Shown here one piece after another: positions 36,901-46,818 of a stretch of DNA of 64,000 nt (position 1 is the first letter of the stretch; every line of letters starts with the position of its first letter). The DNA is from Prostheceraeus crozeri (taxonomy: Eukaryota; Platyhelminthes; Polycladida; Euryleptidae). The position numbers and the translations under genes are program-made. The stretch lies in the NCBI GenBank assembly GCA_907163375.1, contig CAJQUW010005592.1, forward strand, positions 124,001 to 188,000, written 5' to 3'. The notes below the pieces were generated by a model, which was not told where the DNA came from, did not search any database, and worked only from the letters and a program-made list of their open reading frames with translations.

Positions 36901-38509
36901 GAATCATGAATAACTTTATTTTAGAAATTAATGGTTTCAACGAAAAATACATTCATTATACAGATTCAGTAACAGCTGACACGCCTGTAATATTGAGAAA
37001 GAATAATTTATTATTTATTTCTAGAATAGATAGTATTGTAAACAACTATAAAACTAATCCGTTTGAAATTAATGGTGATATGAAAGAAATTTCATTTGTT
37101 GATAATTTAGAAATTTATACTCATAATGGATGGAGTAAAGTAAAAAAAATTATTAGACATCTTACAAATAAACGTGTTTATCGAATAGGAACAAAAATGG
37201 GAGTAGTAGATGTTACTGAAGATCATTCATTGTTAGATGAAATAGGTAATGAAATAAAGCCACAAGAATTAAATATAGGAACAAATTTACTACATAATAA
37301 ATTATTTTTACACGACAATACAATCACATTGAAACAAATTGTAAGTGATATTTATGTTAATGATCCACCTAATTTAAGATGTAAGCAAGCATTTATAGAA
37401 GGGTTCTTTTTAGGAGATGGTTCTGCTGGAATCTATAATTATAAATCAGGAGTCAGATATTGTTGTACTTTAAATAACCAAGATCTTAACCTCTTAATTA
37501 AATTGAAAACATATATTAATGAAGTCTATAACAATGATTGTAAAATATATGATACGATGAGATCGACTAGGGTATACAAACTAAGTTTTCAAAATCCAAA
37601 ACAATATACCACATACATTAGTGAAAATTATTATAATCAGTTTAAAGAAAAACGTGTTCCTTGGTATGTTCTAAATGCTGAATATAATATTAGATATTGG
37701 TTCTTTGTTGGATTTTATGCAGCAAATGGGAGCAAGAAATCTTTTTTTACAAGTAAATATGCAATTATTCGTTTTACACAGAAAAATAAAGAAACCTTTA
37801 GTGGTTTATACAATTTGTCATCATCTCTAGGTATTAATTTGGTAGTAAGCGAAAGACAAGATAAATCATTATGCTTTAGTGCGTGTCAAGTTAAAAATAA
37901 TATTACCAAAGATGTCACCACTGTAAGATACTTAAATAATAAAATACAATATGTTTATGATATTGAAACAGAAGATGGGGCATTTAATTGTGGTTTTCCA
38001 TTAATTGTAAAAAACACTGATTAAATATACATTTCTAATGACTCTTCAATAAATTAGATGCTGCTGGATATGTTGGGGGAGAATTGTGTCAAGGAAAAAA
38101 TGATTATGGAAATGGTGGAATAATTTTTGCAATGTTTATTGCTCCTAAAATAAAATATTGTATTACTGTAGATGAACAAGGGAGACTTAGTGAAAAGAAA
38201 ACATTCAAAGGATATTCACAAGATAAAGTAAAAGTAGAAGATTTTCTAAAATTACATTCGGGTAAAACATTATCTACTACAGTTAATAAACCATGGAAAA
38301 GATCTTTAGAAACTGGAATTAGTATTCCTGATAAAAATAATAATACTGAAGAAAAAAAATTTTCTGGTCAAATAAATATTCTTAAACGTCAAGCACCTGA
38401 TGAAAATGAAATTATGTTACCTTATAACGGAGAAGATATTCAAGCTGAAATATTTCAAACAATCGTCAGTGAGAGTAATTTAAGTGATGATGATGACACG
38501 TGGGAATAA
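33913..38509 (+). pseudogene. Polinton protein-primed DNA polymerase B with intein (fossil)
   Basis: A long basic N-terminus is followed by an exonuclease-type motif (IWDLETFLD, motif Exo I), then polymerase motif A (DATSLYPSAMY), motif B (LLMNSLYGKT) and motif C, which is split by an intein after HYTD. These belong to the family B polymerase that copies Polinton and adenovirus-like genomes from a protein primer. The region beyond the intein, up to 38509, has polymerase tail-like sequence. The copy is broken, with several breaks, and includes a short GC-rich tandem repeat near 36006-36066. Confidence 0.85.
36966..38015 (+). other. intein within polymerase motif C
   Basis: About 350 residues. 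The N-terminal splicing block is SVTADTPV, matching the intein A block (Ser1 with TxDTPV); the C-terminal block reads VYDIETEDGAFNCG and ends VKN before extein Thr-Asp. A LAGLIDADG-type endonuclease region is present (FIEGFFLGDGSAG, and later FFVGFYAANGS). The site is the conserved YxDTD catalytic motif of family B polymerases, the classical pol-c insertion point. Whether it still splices is not judged here. Confidence 0.85.
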
Positions 38510-39588
38510 TATTTTTTTTATTACATCTAAAATTTATGTCTAGAAAATTTATATCTAAAAATATAATTAATTAATTATAGCACTCACAGCGTTTATTATT
38601 GGTTTTTATCTTCAATTGTTTGTTTTGCGCCAGCTAATGTAGATTTGGCATCAGATATTATTGGTGTTGTTTTTTTTCAAGGCATTTCTTTCATCATCAA
38701 TTCCAGATTTTAAACATTTTAATGTATCATTATTTGTTAATCTGTTAGGTATTGCTACACCAAATGTTGTAATTGTTGAATATTTGACATAGATTGAATA
38801 TTTGACATAGATTGAATTTCTTGAACAGGTTGCATATTTTGAATTGGTTGCATATTTTGTTGAGATTGGTCTATAAGTTGACCACATGGTGTATGTTTCA
38901 TATGTGAATATAAGAACGCTTGATTTGTTATGATATGTATATCATGCATTATTTGGTTGGACAACACAATTAAAACTTTTACGGAGCAGCGTGACTTCTC
39001 TCTCTCTCTCTCTCTCTCGATCCTGTCCGTTACAGGAATATTGTATTCACAATGACATGCATTCTTTAAAACAATTGAGTGTCTTCAATGAGAATAATTC
39101 CCGTATGCTTTTAATAGAATGACCTTGAACGCTAATAGCATGACCTTGAACGCTAATGGAAATTTACACAAAAACCGTTCTGGTAGCCAGAAAAAGTGTC
39201 ATAAAATGTGTCAGAAAGTTTGTCGACATGGCTGTCGATAAAAGTGCCGACATGGTTGTCGATAAAAGCGCCGACATAGTTGTCGATAAAAGTGCCGATA
39301 TGGTTCGACAGTCGGTGTATTTTTCCATTCAAAACAATGTCGCATTAATGATTGTTATTGAAATTAAAATGAAGAGAAATGCTCATTCATTTATCTTCTC
39401 TCTCATATGTCTATTGTGTTTAGATTGTATTTGTTCTTTTGTTCTCATAGTGTGAATGAGATTTCACAACCCGCATTATGCGCTATTGTCTGTGATTTGC
39501 TTCACCCCTATCAGCTGTCACAATTTTAGCAGCTGCTACACGCCAATTCTTTTGAGAAATTTCTGAAATAGATTTTATTTCATTTAAA
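38510..39588. other. spacer between polymerase and protease with Gln/Met-rich ORF, (CT)n and a minisatellite
   Basis: On the minus strand a short ORF (38755-38967) is rich in Gln, Met and Ser with QNMQPIQNMQPVQ-type repeats; it may be a Polinton gene remnant. Bases 38997-39018 are (TC)n. At 39225-39305 a 24-base unit (gacatggttgtcgataaaag plus cgcc) repeats about 3.4 times. From about 38970 to 39530 the composition is less AT-rich than the rest of the Polinton, so this may be a separate insertion. Confidence 0.5.
39225..39305. repeat. 24-base minisatellite
   Basis: Three full units and one partial unit of a 24-base repeat with a few differences. Encoded peptides (ADMVVDKS) are a by-product of the repeat, not a gene. 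Confidence 0.75.
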
Positions 39589-40083
39589 ATGAGCAACATA
39601 AATGAGTTCTTAAAATTATATGGAACGCAAACAACTACAAATTTTGATCTAAAGAAAATCGCAAATCAATTGGGAAAAAAGAATTTTCACATATTGATGA
39701 GAGACGTATTACAATTCCTAAAAAATAACCCAACAGGAACCTTCAGTTCCCGGAACAAAGTTCCAACTGTAAATTTCATAACAAATCTTCACACGTCAGG
39801 TCAGAAAGGAGTACATTGGTCAGCGGGTCAAAGAAATAAAAATGGAGATAATTACTATTTTGACCGATCGGAGGCTGAGAACTATTGGTTCGACTCTTAT
39901 GGATTGCTTCCAACAAATGAAGTTAAAGAATTACTTGGCAATGGAACATATAATACATTTCAAATTCAAAAACCAGGAACTACTTATTGTGGTCAATTAT
40001 GGCTTTATGTTTTATTGAAATTACAAAAAGGAGTACCATTTCTTGATATTATGTTAGAATTGAATAATAATAATGATAATTAA
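39589..40083 (+). CDS. Polinton adenovirus-type cysteine protease
   Basis: 164 residues. The catalytic histidine lies in GVHWSAGQRNKNGDNYYFD, the acidic residue in the YYFDRSE/YWFDSYG region, and the Gln/Cys pair in TTYCGQLWLYVLLKL. This matches the adenain-like maturation protease carried by Polintons, which cuts capsid precursors. This part looks whole. Confidence 0.8.
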   Translation: MSNINEFLKLYGTQTTTNFDLKKIANQLGKKNFHILMRDVLQFLKNNPTGTFSSRNKVPTVNFITNLHTSGQKGVHWSAGQRNKNGDNYYFDRSEAENYWFDSYGLLPTNEVKELLGNGTYNTFQIQKPGTTYCGQLWLYVLLKLQKGVPFLDIMLELNNNNDN

Positions 40084-40753
40084 AAATCGCTTCGTTGTAA
40101 TTCATTTTGATAAAATCGACCTCTGATATCTGCATCATCTAAATCTTTGATTTAGTAAGTAATCGGATAAGTTTGATTTATTTCACAAACTTCAAATATC
40201 TCTTTAGTCCAATAGCCAACAAAGCCTTTTTCAAATTTATTTTTATACTTAAATATTCTAACTCTATCTCCAATCTTAAATTTCGGCTTAAGTTTCTGCA
40301 AATTCGGATTACTCTCATTTGAATAATTATTTTCGAATATTTTCTTTCGTATTACATCACGGTCGTCAGAAGCATTCTTTGGAGTTTCTTCAATACCTGA
40401 ATGAATCTTGTTGTTATACTCTTCTACAACTCTTGGTAATATCTTCAACCATTTCTGATTTCCTTGCTCAGTAAATTTCTTAAAAATTTTATTTTTCAAT
40501 GATCTATTGAAACGCTCTATTACTAGAGCCTTTCCTGCATTTTCAGTTGAATAAACTCAGCCTTGGCGATGACTTTCGTCTGTTTCAAATAGTGCCTGAA
40601 CATTTCCGTTATAAAATTCCGACCCTTTATCAACAAACAATTTCCTTGGCTTTCTATTACTTTCTTTAAAGATTTCTTCAAACTCATATTTAACTGACAG
40701 ACCACTTTTGTTTTTTAAAGGCTTTACCCAAGCGTATCGTGTATATAAATCTA

Positions 40754-42499
40754 CAGGGTGGACCAAAAAGGTCTGACGGTTTTCAAAATATTGCCATCTG
40801 CGTCCTAGAATAGTTACGGAGTTGCAATGAGAGAATACTAACTGGCCATACGCAAGAGTTTATGTACACTTACATCAATCCAATAAATAGGCTTATTGTA
40901 CGTTCTGAAACCTTGTAACAGAAAAACCAAAAAATCACGATTTTTTTCGATGTTTTCCATACAGAACTTAAAACTCCTTCTCTCCTTCATTTTTGAAACT
41001 AATCTGATAAGCTGACCTACTAAATAAATCATCTCTGCAGTCAATAATTTTAGCTATAAAACAAATTCAACAACAAATCTACCTTATATTTCTTAAAAAT
41101 GACGTCCAAAAGATGACCACCACGATTTCCCAAACACTCTTGAAGTCTTTGAGGAATGGTGTGCATGACACGATGAATTGTGTCTTGATGAATGTTCCTG
41201 ATTTCAGTTTGAATCGCATGTTTCAATTCAGGAATGCTAGAGGGACGTTTCTTATAAACCTCATGTTTTAAGTACCCCCATAGAAAGAAGTCCGGCGCAG
41301 TAAGGTCCGGCGAACGAGGAGGCCAGTTGATGTCGCCGTATCGCGATACCAATCGTCCAGGAAACATCTGCCGAAGAGTTTGCATGCATTGACGCGACGT
41401 GTGTGATGATGCTCCGTCTTGCTGAAACCAAAGTTTCTGTCTCTCATTCAATGGAATATCTTCAAGAAATGACATCAAGAAGCTGTGAAGCATGGTATCG
41501 TATCGCTCACTGTTAACAGTCACGTTCTCGCCGTCATTATCTTCGAAAAAGTAAGGTCCGATGATATTGGTAGATGTTATAGCGCACCAAACAGTAACTT
41601 TTTCACTATAAAGAGGTTTCTGGTGTATGTCTCGGGGATTTTTAGGTGCCCAATACCGGTAGTTCTGTTTATTTACGAAGCCACTTAAATGAAAATGTGC
41701 CTCATCTGACATAAGAAGAGCGTCAAGAAATCCAGGATCTTCCACGAGCTCTAAAAACCTTTCGCAGAACTCTGTTCTCACGACATTGTCATTATCCGAC
41801 AAGTGCTGAACAACTTGAATTTTGTATGGATGCAGTTTTAAGTCACGATGCACAATCCGTTGCATGGTTCCACGACTTATGCCAAGAGTTACTGAATGAC
41901 GGCGTACTGATCGCCTTGGACTCCTCTGAATAGCGTCCCTGACGCGCATGATGGTCTCAGGGGAACGAACTTCCTTCGGACGACCAGGAGAATGCAAATA
42001 TTGCACCGAACCTTCTTCACGCCACTTTTTAATCCATTGTAAGATGCTATTTCGAGAAGGCGAGTATCGTTTGTCGAAGTGCCGTCGAAAAGTTCGCTGA
42101 GTCACAGTCACTGAATTTGTCTTAATGAAAGTCTCTACCACAAAAATGCGCTCTTTCACTGACCAGCGATTCATGACGAATGGCACCGAGCAAAATGCTA
42201 CGGGCAGCTTTATTCAAATATGATAGCATCATATCTATTTTTAGATCGGCGTCAGCACTTTATGTCATGTCTTTTTCATCACTTCATTTAGTGGATGCAT
42301 CGATCGCCGATGGGGCAATTTCAAGTGAAAACTTTGAGACATCATTGTGACGTTACTTTGATGCTACGACTGCGATTAACTGCTGGTACATAAACTCCTG
42401 AATATACACTTTTAGGATATAGGTAGTTTATTAGCCAAATCATTTTAGTTCGACAATGACACCATTTTGAAAACCGTCAGACCTTTCTGGTCCACCCTG
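40754..42499 (-). mobile_element. DD41D mariner-type transposon, apparently intact
   Basis: TIRs begin CAGGGTGGACCAAAAAGGTC (left) and, reversed, CAGGGTGGACCAGAAAGGTC (right), about 37 bases with one difference, flanked by TA (40752-40753 and 42500-42501). One long uninterrupted transposase ORF lies inside on the minus strand. The total length is 1746 bases. Near-identical TIRs and an open ORF imply a recent insertion, younger than the Polinton. Confidence 0.9.
41050..42186 (-). CDS. mariner-type transposase, DD41D group
   Basis: 378 residues. Residues about 10-65 form a first helix-turn-helix (FVVETFIKTNSVTVTQRTFR), a GRPK motif follows, and a second helix-turn-helix has VTLGISRGTMQRIVHRDL. 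The catalytic triad is D in LMSDEAHFHL, D in WFQQDGASSH and D in SPDLTAPDFFLWGYLK; I count 41 residues between the second and third Asp, hence DD41D (rosa-like) in the IS630-Tc1-mariner superfamily. It would cut at TA and insert the element by cut-and-paste. No stop or frame change is seen. Confidence 0.88.
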   Translation of the reverse strand: MPFVMNRWSVKERIFVVETFIKTNSVTVTQRTFRRHFDKRYSPSRNSILQWIKKWREEGSVQYLHSPGRPKEVRSPETIMRVRDAIQRSPRRSVRRHSVTLGISRGTMQRIVHRDLKLHPYKIQVVQHLSDNDNVVRTEFCERFLELVEDPGFLDALLMSDEAHFHLSGFVNKQNYRYWAPKNPRDIHQKPLYSEKVTVWCAITSTNIIGPYFFEDNDGENVTVNSERYDTMLHSFLMSFLEDIPLNERQKLWFQQDGASSHTSRQCMQTLRQMFPGRLVSRYGDINWPPRSPDLTAPDFFLWGYLKHEVYKKRPSSIPELKHAIQTEIRNIHQDTIHRVMHTIPQRLQECLGNRGGHLLDVIFKKYKVDLLLNLFYS

Positions 42500-42501
42500 T
42501 A

Positions 42502-43135
42502 TAACGGTCAATGCGTACTTAAACCCTCCTTCATTCGGCATATGAATAAGATCAGCACTCCAAATATCATCTTTATTAAATACTTTTACTTTCAATAAAT
42601 ATTTAGGCCTTCTATATTTTTTATGAATTTCAGACGCGTAGGTTTCATTTGCTGACGGATCAATACCCTGACCACATAATATTTTTGCTTGTAAAGCTTT
42701 CTTAACAAACATTCTTTCAATTCTTTCTCTAAATGTAGGATTTTGAATACTATCTAATTCTTGAATCATCTTCTTATCAGCTACATGTCGAGAATTTAGG
42801 TCATGATTTCGATAAGCTAAATCATGTCTGTAAGCTGCTTCATCTACTCTGTTTATTGGTTCTTCACCTGGTTTTGGATTATTATTCTCATCTAGTCTTA
42901 TATCTAATCGAGTTCCTGGGCCAGTATATGAATGACCAGGAAGATGTTTTTCTTTTGAATATTTACTCCAAATAAATCCAGGAAAGTTTTCTAATGTTTT
43001 TTGTATATCCCCTCCAGTGTGCAGCCGATCGGTGTGCTGACAATTTGAGGTTTTATGTACTTTTAAGAGATAATTCAATAAATCTAAATTAGCAATTTTT
43101 AATTTAATTAAATTTTCGGAATTAGTAGAATTCAT
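42502..43135 (-). CDS. phospholipase A2-like domain in frame with the Polinton integrase
   Basis: Start chosen at MNSTNSENLIKLK. Residues about 65-120 read LPGHSYTGPGTRLDIRLDEN, then INRVDEAAYRHDLAYRNH: a Ca-binding-loop-like YTGPGT and the catalytic HDxAY of secreted/parvovirus VP1-type phospholipase A2. The frame continues into DIWSADLIHM of the integrase. Similar PLA2 domains are known from parvoviruses and some Polinton/adintovirus genomes, where they are thought to help breach endosomal membranes. The direct join to the integrase is what I see; whether it makes one protein is unproven. Confidence 0.7.
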
Positions 43136-43139
43136 TTTA

Positions 43140-43285
43140 AAAGATAAAATAAATGTTTTACCCAATAGAACCAAAGGTTCTGAGGCTTTAGCCGATCGGA
43201 CCAAAGGTCCTCAGGTTACTAACCTATCGAACCTTGTTCAGAGGCTTTAGCCGATCAGACCAAAGGTCCTGAGGTTATTACCGAA
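43140..43285. repeat. GGACCAAAGGTCC-type hairpin repeats, cluster 1
   Basis: Alternating modules gccgatcgg, accaaaggtcctcagg and ttactaacctatcg recur within this gap and again at 43700-43801. Each carries a five-base stem such as GGACCAAAGGTCC. Confidence 0.65.
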
Positions 43286-43416
43286 TCATACTAGGACTTA
43301 GATATATTCCAGAACCATCTTTAGTTTCTTTAATTTCAATTAAATCATCAACATTGTGAAGAATATTTTTAAGAACTCGTTTTCCTTCATCAACTAAATT
43401 TAATTTACTAATAAAA

Positions 43417-43662
43417 TTATCTACTATTAGCTGTCCCACCTGCAACACTTCCTGCTGCTGCTGCTATGCCTCCTATTATTAGTGGAATTAATGGGAGAAT
43501 CCCGCCATTCTTTTCTTCTTGTAATTGAATATTCTGTATCATTGGTTTACTTATGTAATATTTCTTTTTGTCAATCGTAGTAGTTTTAGGTGTATATTTG
43601 TCAACAATATTACGTAATTTTAATTCAACAGTTTTATTATTATTACTTTTCGCTTCCGACAT
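43417..43662 (-). CDS. Polinton pX-like small membrane-active protein
   Basis: 81 residues with a polar, basic N-terminal half and a hydrophobic Gly/Ala tail, GGILPLIPLIIGGIAAAAGS. Small proteins with such GG(I/F)LPL tails lie next to the capsid gene in Polintons/adintoviruses and are compared with adenovirus core protein pX or pVI. Coding-like sequence also exists downstream toward 43285. Identification is by this motif and position only. Confidence 0.5.
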   Translation of the reverse strand: MSEAKSNNNKTVELKLRNIVDKYTPKTTTIDKKKYYISKPMIQNIQLQEEKNGGILPLIPLIIGGIAAAAGSVAGGTANSR

Positions 43663-43694
43663 TTTTAATAAAAAAATTTTAAGTTAGGAAAAAT

Positions 43695-43805
43695 TTCAAT
43701 TAACCAATCGAACCAAAGGTCCTCAGGTTACTAACCTATCGGAGCGAAGCTCCTCTGGCTTCAGCCGATCGGACCAAAGGTCCTCAGGTTACTAACCTAT
43801 CCTAG
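43695..43805. repeat. GGACCAAAGGTCC-type hairpin repeats, cluster 2
   Basis: Contains the modules of cluster 1 plus GGAGCGAAGCTCC. The copies of aaaggtcctcaggttactaa are identical between clusters, about 550 bases apart, with the pX-like ORF between them. Confidence 0.65.
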
Positions 43806-43868
43806 CCATCTTTCCATTAAGAATTTCAATAGAATATTTTACATCTTCTAGCAATAAACCATAAACCA

Positions 43869-45125
43869 TCAATGAAGTTGTGGAATCTTTTTTTCAATAT
43901 TAATTGGTACATCACAACCAGTCTTGATAATATCTTCAGATTGTGCACTTAAATCGAAACAGAAAACAGGATATAAATGTCTCCAATCTCCAGGAGTTAA
44001 TTGTGGTTCAACTCCAAATTCTATACAAAGATTTCTATAAGCATCATATCCTTCCACAAATTGATTATTAGTATCATCGAATCTTAATGGATCAATTGGA
44101 TATCGGGTTTGATTTAAAGCAACTTGTAAACTTCGAATTGTATTAATATGAAAAAGATTGTTGTTCTTATCAAAACTTGGAGAATTATTTCTTTGAAATG
44201 TTAGTAATAAATATCTTGGAGTATTCGCAGTTCTAGTAAAATGCCAGTTAAATCTTTGTTCGGAAAAAGTTACTGAACTAGCAGTGCGCTTTAGAAAATT
44301 TACTGGAATTGGTTTGTTAGTATTTAATCTTTTTGCAATAGCTAATTCGACCTCTAAACTAGGAGTAATATGCTTAATCCACAATTCAAGTCGATCAATT
44401 TTTTAATATGCTTTTTTTCCAGTCTTACCAAAAAAGATTAATTCATTATTTGCTGTCCGATGAATTATTAACTTAAATTTTAATTGATATGATATTTTAT
44501 CATAATCTAAATATCCGAATAATGGAGACAATGACCAATGAACTGTCTGTTTACTTTTCTTGTTAAATTCACGTCTTTCTTTATATGCAGTATTGTTTGT
44601 TTTATTTAAATGTTTTGCAATATTTTCTACATCTTTCGCAATTCCTGCTGCATCTGTTCCAGCGTGAGTTAAATCATCAACAATTATACCATCATTAGTA
44701 TCAGGAAACCAACCTTCGATTTCATACTTTCTATTATTTTCACCAATTGTTACAAATCTAAGCATTGTATCAATTACACCTGGAGAATCACTTATTGTTT
44801 CTATATTTTGAGTTGCAACATCTAAACGCATTTGTGTAAATAATCTTGGAAAGAAATTATTCTCTAATGCAATATTATCGCTATCTGGTAATGGTGTTGC
44901 AAAATTGGCATCACTATATAAAGAATATTCACAGTGTAAAAAGGAACCAGGTAAATATAAATAACTCTGCTGATTATCAACTTCAAAAATTAAATCACCT
45001 CCAGTATTTACTCTACTAGAAGATCCGGGATTCATAGCAATTCTTATATAGTCATTCTTTTTTTGATTGTAACTGACGAACGGAGGATCGTCTAATCTAA
45101 ATTTATTTTCGATTAGAGAAGACAT
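43869..45125 (-). pseudogene. Polinton major capsid protein (fossil)
   Basis: The N-terminal region reads MSSLIENKFRLDDPPFVSYN and DLIFEVDNQQSYLYLPGSFL; the C-terminal region includes TRTANTPRYLLLTFQRNN, GVEPQLTPGDWRHLYPVFCF and DLSAQSEDI. Length (about 415 codons), beta-rich make-up and gene order match the double jelly-roll major capsid protein of Polintons. The copy is broken, with about one break. Confidence 0.75.
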
Positions 45126-45401
45126 TTTTAAAAAAATAATTTGACTTTTCTATTTTTTCTCACACATAGAAAAAAATTTACTAAAAATATATTACTAAAG
45201 TATAATTTTAGAATTTTGCTAGACCATTGCCTCTTATTTCTTCAATTGAACGAATCGTAGGTCCTATGGCTACGCCTGATTTCTTCTCCTGTTTACTATC
45301 AGACCCCACAGCTATGTTAGCAATTTTGTTTTTTGTTTCCTCTGAAAGTTTTTTTAATTTTTTTAGTTCTTCAGAATCATTCTTAAGTTTACGAATAGCT
45401 T

Positions 45402-45674
45402 CTAGTTGTTTAATTCGTTTTGTGAGTTAACAGCATTTGATATTGCACTAGCTGTACTACCTATAGCAGCTGCTCCTTTTGCAGCAGATGTAATCAAATC
45501 TTTATTATTTTTAATTAAGTTAACGATACTTCCTATGCCAGAAAAGATGCCAGCCCCTTCTTTTTGAATTGTTTCTACACTGTCATAATGGTAAACAGAT
45601 TTCATAGATGGTTCATGAGCAACTTTTTGATTTGAAGCAAAATGTTTAAGATTGTGTTTATAAATTATAGACAT
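45402..45674 (-). CDS. Polinton small protein with a Gly/Ala hydrophobic segment
   Basis: 90 residues. EGAGIFSGIGSIVNLIKN and AAKGAAAIGSTASAISNAV form amphipathic/hydrophobic stretches like membrane-active virion peptides. Coding-like sequence continues downstream to about 45215. It lies upstream of the capsid gene. Function inferred only from composition. Confidence 0.45.
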   Translation of the reverse strand: MSIIYKHNLKHFASNQKVAHEPSMKSVYHYDSVETIQKEGAGIFSGIGSIVNLIKNNKDLITSAAKGAAAIGSTASAISNAVNSQNELNN

Positions 45675-45726
45675 TTTTTAGGATTAAATTTGACTTTTGG
45701 GAAAAATATTTACGTTAAAATTTACG

Positions 45727-46071
45727 TTAAGATTTACGTGTGTGAATGTCCAACAACTTCGTGATAACTTTATTAATTTTCTTTTGCACTTTATCTATTG
45801 CGTCAAGCAGCGTGTGATGTACTTTAATTTCTTTTCTATTAACTTGCATTTTCTGCTGATTAATCTTCAATGCCGTTTTAAGAGCATTTAACTTAATTTT
45901 AAGAACATCTAATTGTCTTTTAACAGAATCTAACTGTTCTTTATTTTCTTTAGAGTTTTCCTGTAAATTTTTCTTTAATTCATTTTCTAAATTGATTTTA
46001 AGAGTTTTCATTTTATCAACTTTTTCATTAAGTGAGTTTACTTCATTTATTATTCTATTCATCTTTTTCAT
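45727..46071 (-). CDS. Polinton coiled-coil ORF, probably fibre-related
   Basis: 114 residues, almost entirely heptad coiled coil rich in Lys, Glu, Asn and Leu. It lies next to the fibre-like ORF, so it may be part of the same stalk region. Confidence 0.45.
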   Translation of the reverse strand: MKKMNRIINEVNSLNEKVDKMKTLKINLENELKKNLQENSKENKEQLDSVKRQLDVLKIKLNALKTALKINQQKMQVNRKEIKVHHTLLDAIDKVQKKINKVITKLLDIHTRKS

Positions 46072-46133
46072 TTGTTGAGTAATTTTAGAACTTAATTCAT
46101 CAACACTTTTTTGGAATGTAGTTTGTAACTGCT

Positions 46134-46613
46134 TTAAATTCTTATAAATTTTTTAGGAAGTTTTTCTATTTCATCTTCTAATTGTTCTTTCAATAATTTT
46201 ATCTGATGTTTATTTTTAATGACTGCTGATTTTAAATTTATAGAAAGTAATATTAAAATTTTTGATTGTTCTGAAATCTTTTTAAAAAGTTTTGCTATAT
46301 CTGCTTCTAGCTCTCTATCCTTTTTATCAAGTTTTAATAATTTTTCGTTTAATGATTTGTCATTAAGTTTTAGCAACTTTAATTCATTCATCAGTGGAAC
46401 CAAAACATCGTTTATATATTTTTCTTTTAAGTCATTGATTTGTGTATCAACATATTGTTTATTTGTTAACTCTGTATTTTGTTGCGGAAGAATAGAAAGA
46501 TGCAATGGACCAGATAAAACGTCTCCAGTTTTCATGATATAATTTTCTATTTCTATTTCTAATTCACGATTATTCGGGATATATGCACCTCCACCAACAT
46601 TTGGTAACATCAT
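46134..46613 (-). CDS. Polinton fibre-like attachment protein
   Basis: 159 residues. Near the N-terminus MKTGDVLSGPLHLSI and later LTNKQYVDTQI match the trimeric tail-fibre stalk repeat of phages (MxGxLxMxG...NKxYVD). A long coiled coil follows. Such modules occur in fibre-like genes of some Polintons/adintoviruses. No receptor-binding head is visible. Confidence 0.6.
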   Translation of the reverse strand: MMLPNVGGGAYIPNNRELEIEIENYIMKTGDVLSGPLHLSILPQQNTELTNKQYVDTQINDLKEKYINDVLVPLMNELKLLKLNDKSLNEKLLKLDKKDRELEADIAKLFKKISEQSKILILLSINLKSAVIKNKHQIKLLKEQLEDEIEKLPKKFIRI

Positions 46614-46818
46614 TTTTTAACAATAAAAGATATATATGTCATGAAAATAAAAATTGTTTTCTCATGAAAATAAAAAATAAATTTTTCACGGATCAACAAA
46701 GACAATGAATAGACATCAGATCACTCAGTCAATTAACCACATCACGAGAACAATTGTCAAGTGCGATTGTCAGTTATGTTGATGAGTAAGAGTAAAAGAG
46801 ATCTCATCACGAACAATT

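Larger units (their letters stand above)
40152..42640 (-). pseudogene. Polinton retrovirus-type integrase, interrupted by a mariner (fossil)
   Basis: The rve-type core starts IHKKYRRPKYLLK and DIWSADLIHM (first catalytic Asp); after the inserted mariner it continues DLYTRYAWVKPLKNKSG and KLFVDKGSEFYN (second Asp), then EYNNKIHSGIEETP and a C-terminal SH3/chromo-like FKIGDRVRIFKYKNKFEKGF. These match the Polinton integrase. The mariner at 40754-42499 sits between the ALTVI and DLYTRY strands of the core. The gene is broken. Confidence 0.82.

Noticed and set aside
39156-39455. 99-codon ORF with ADMVVDKS repeats
   Set aside because: It is produced by a 24-base minisatellite whose length is divisible by three; no other coding signal.
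40838-41044. 68-codon ORF downstream of the mariner transposase
   Set aside because: Lies in the 3' non-coding part of the mariner and has no recognisable features.
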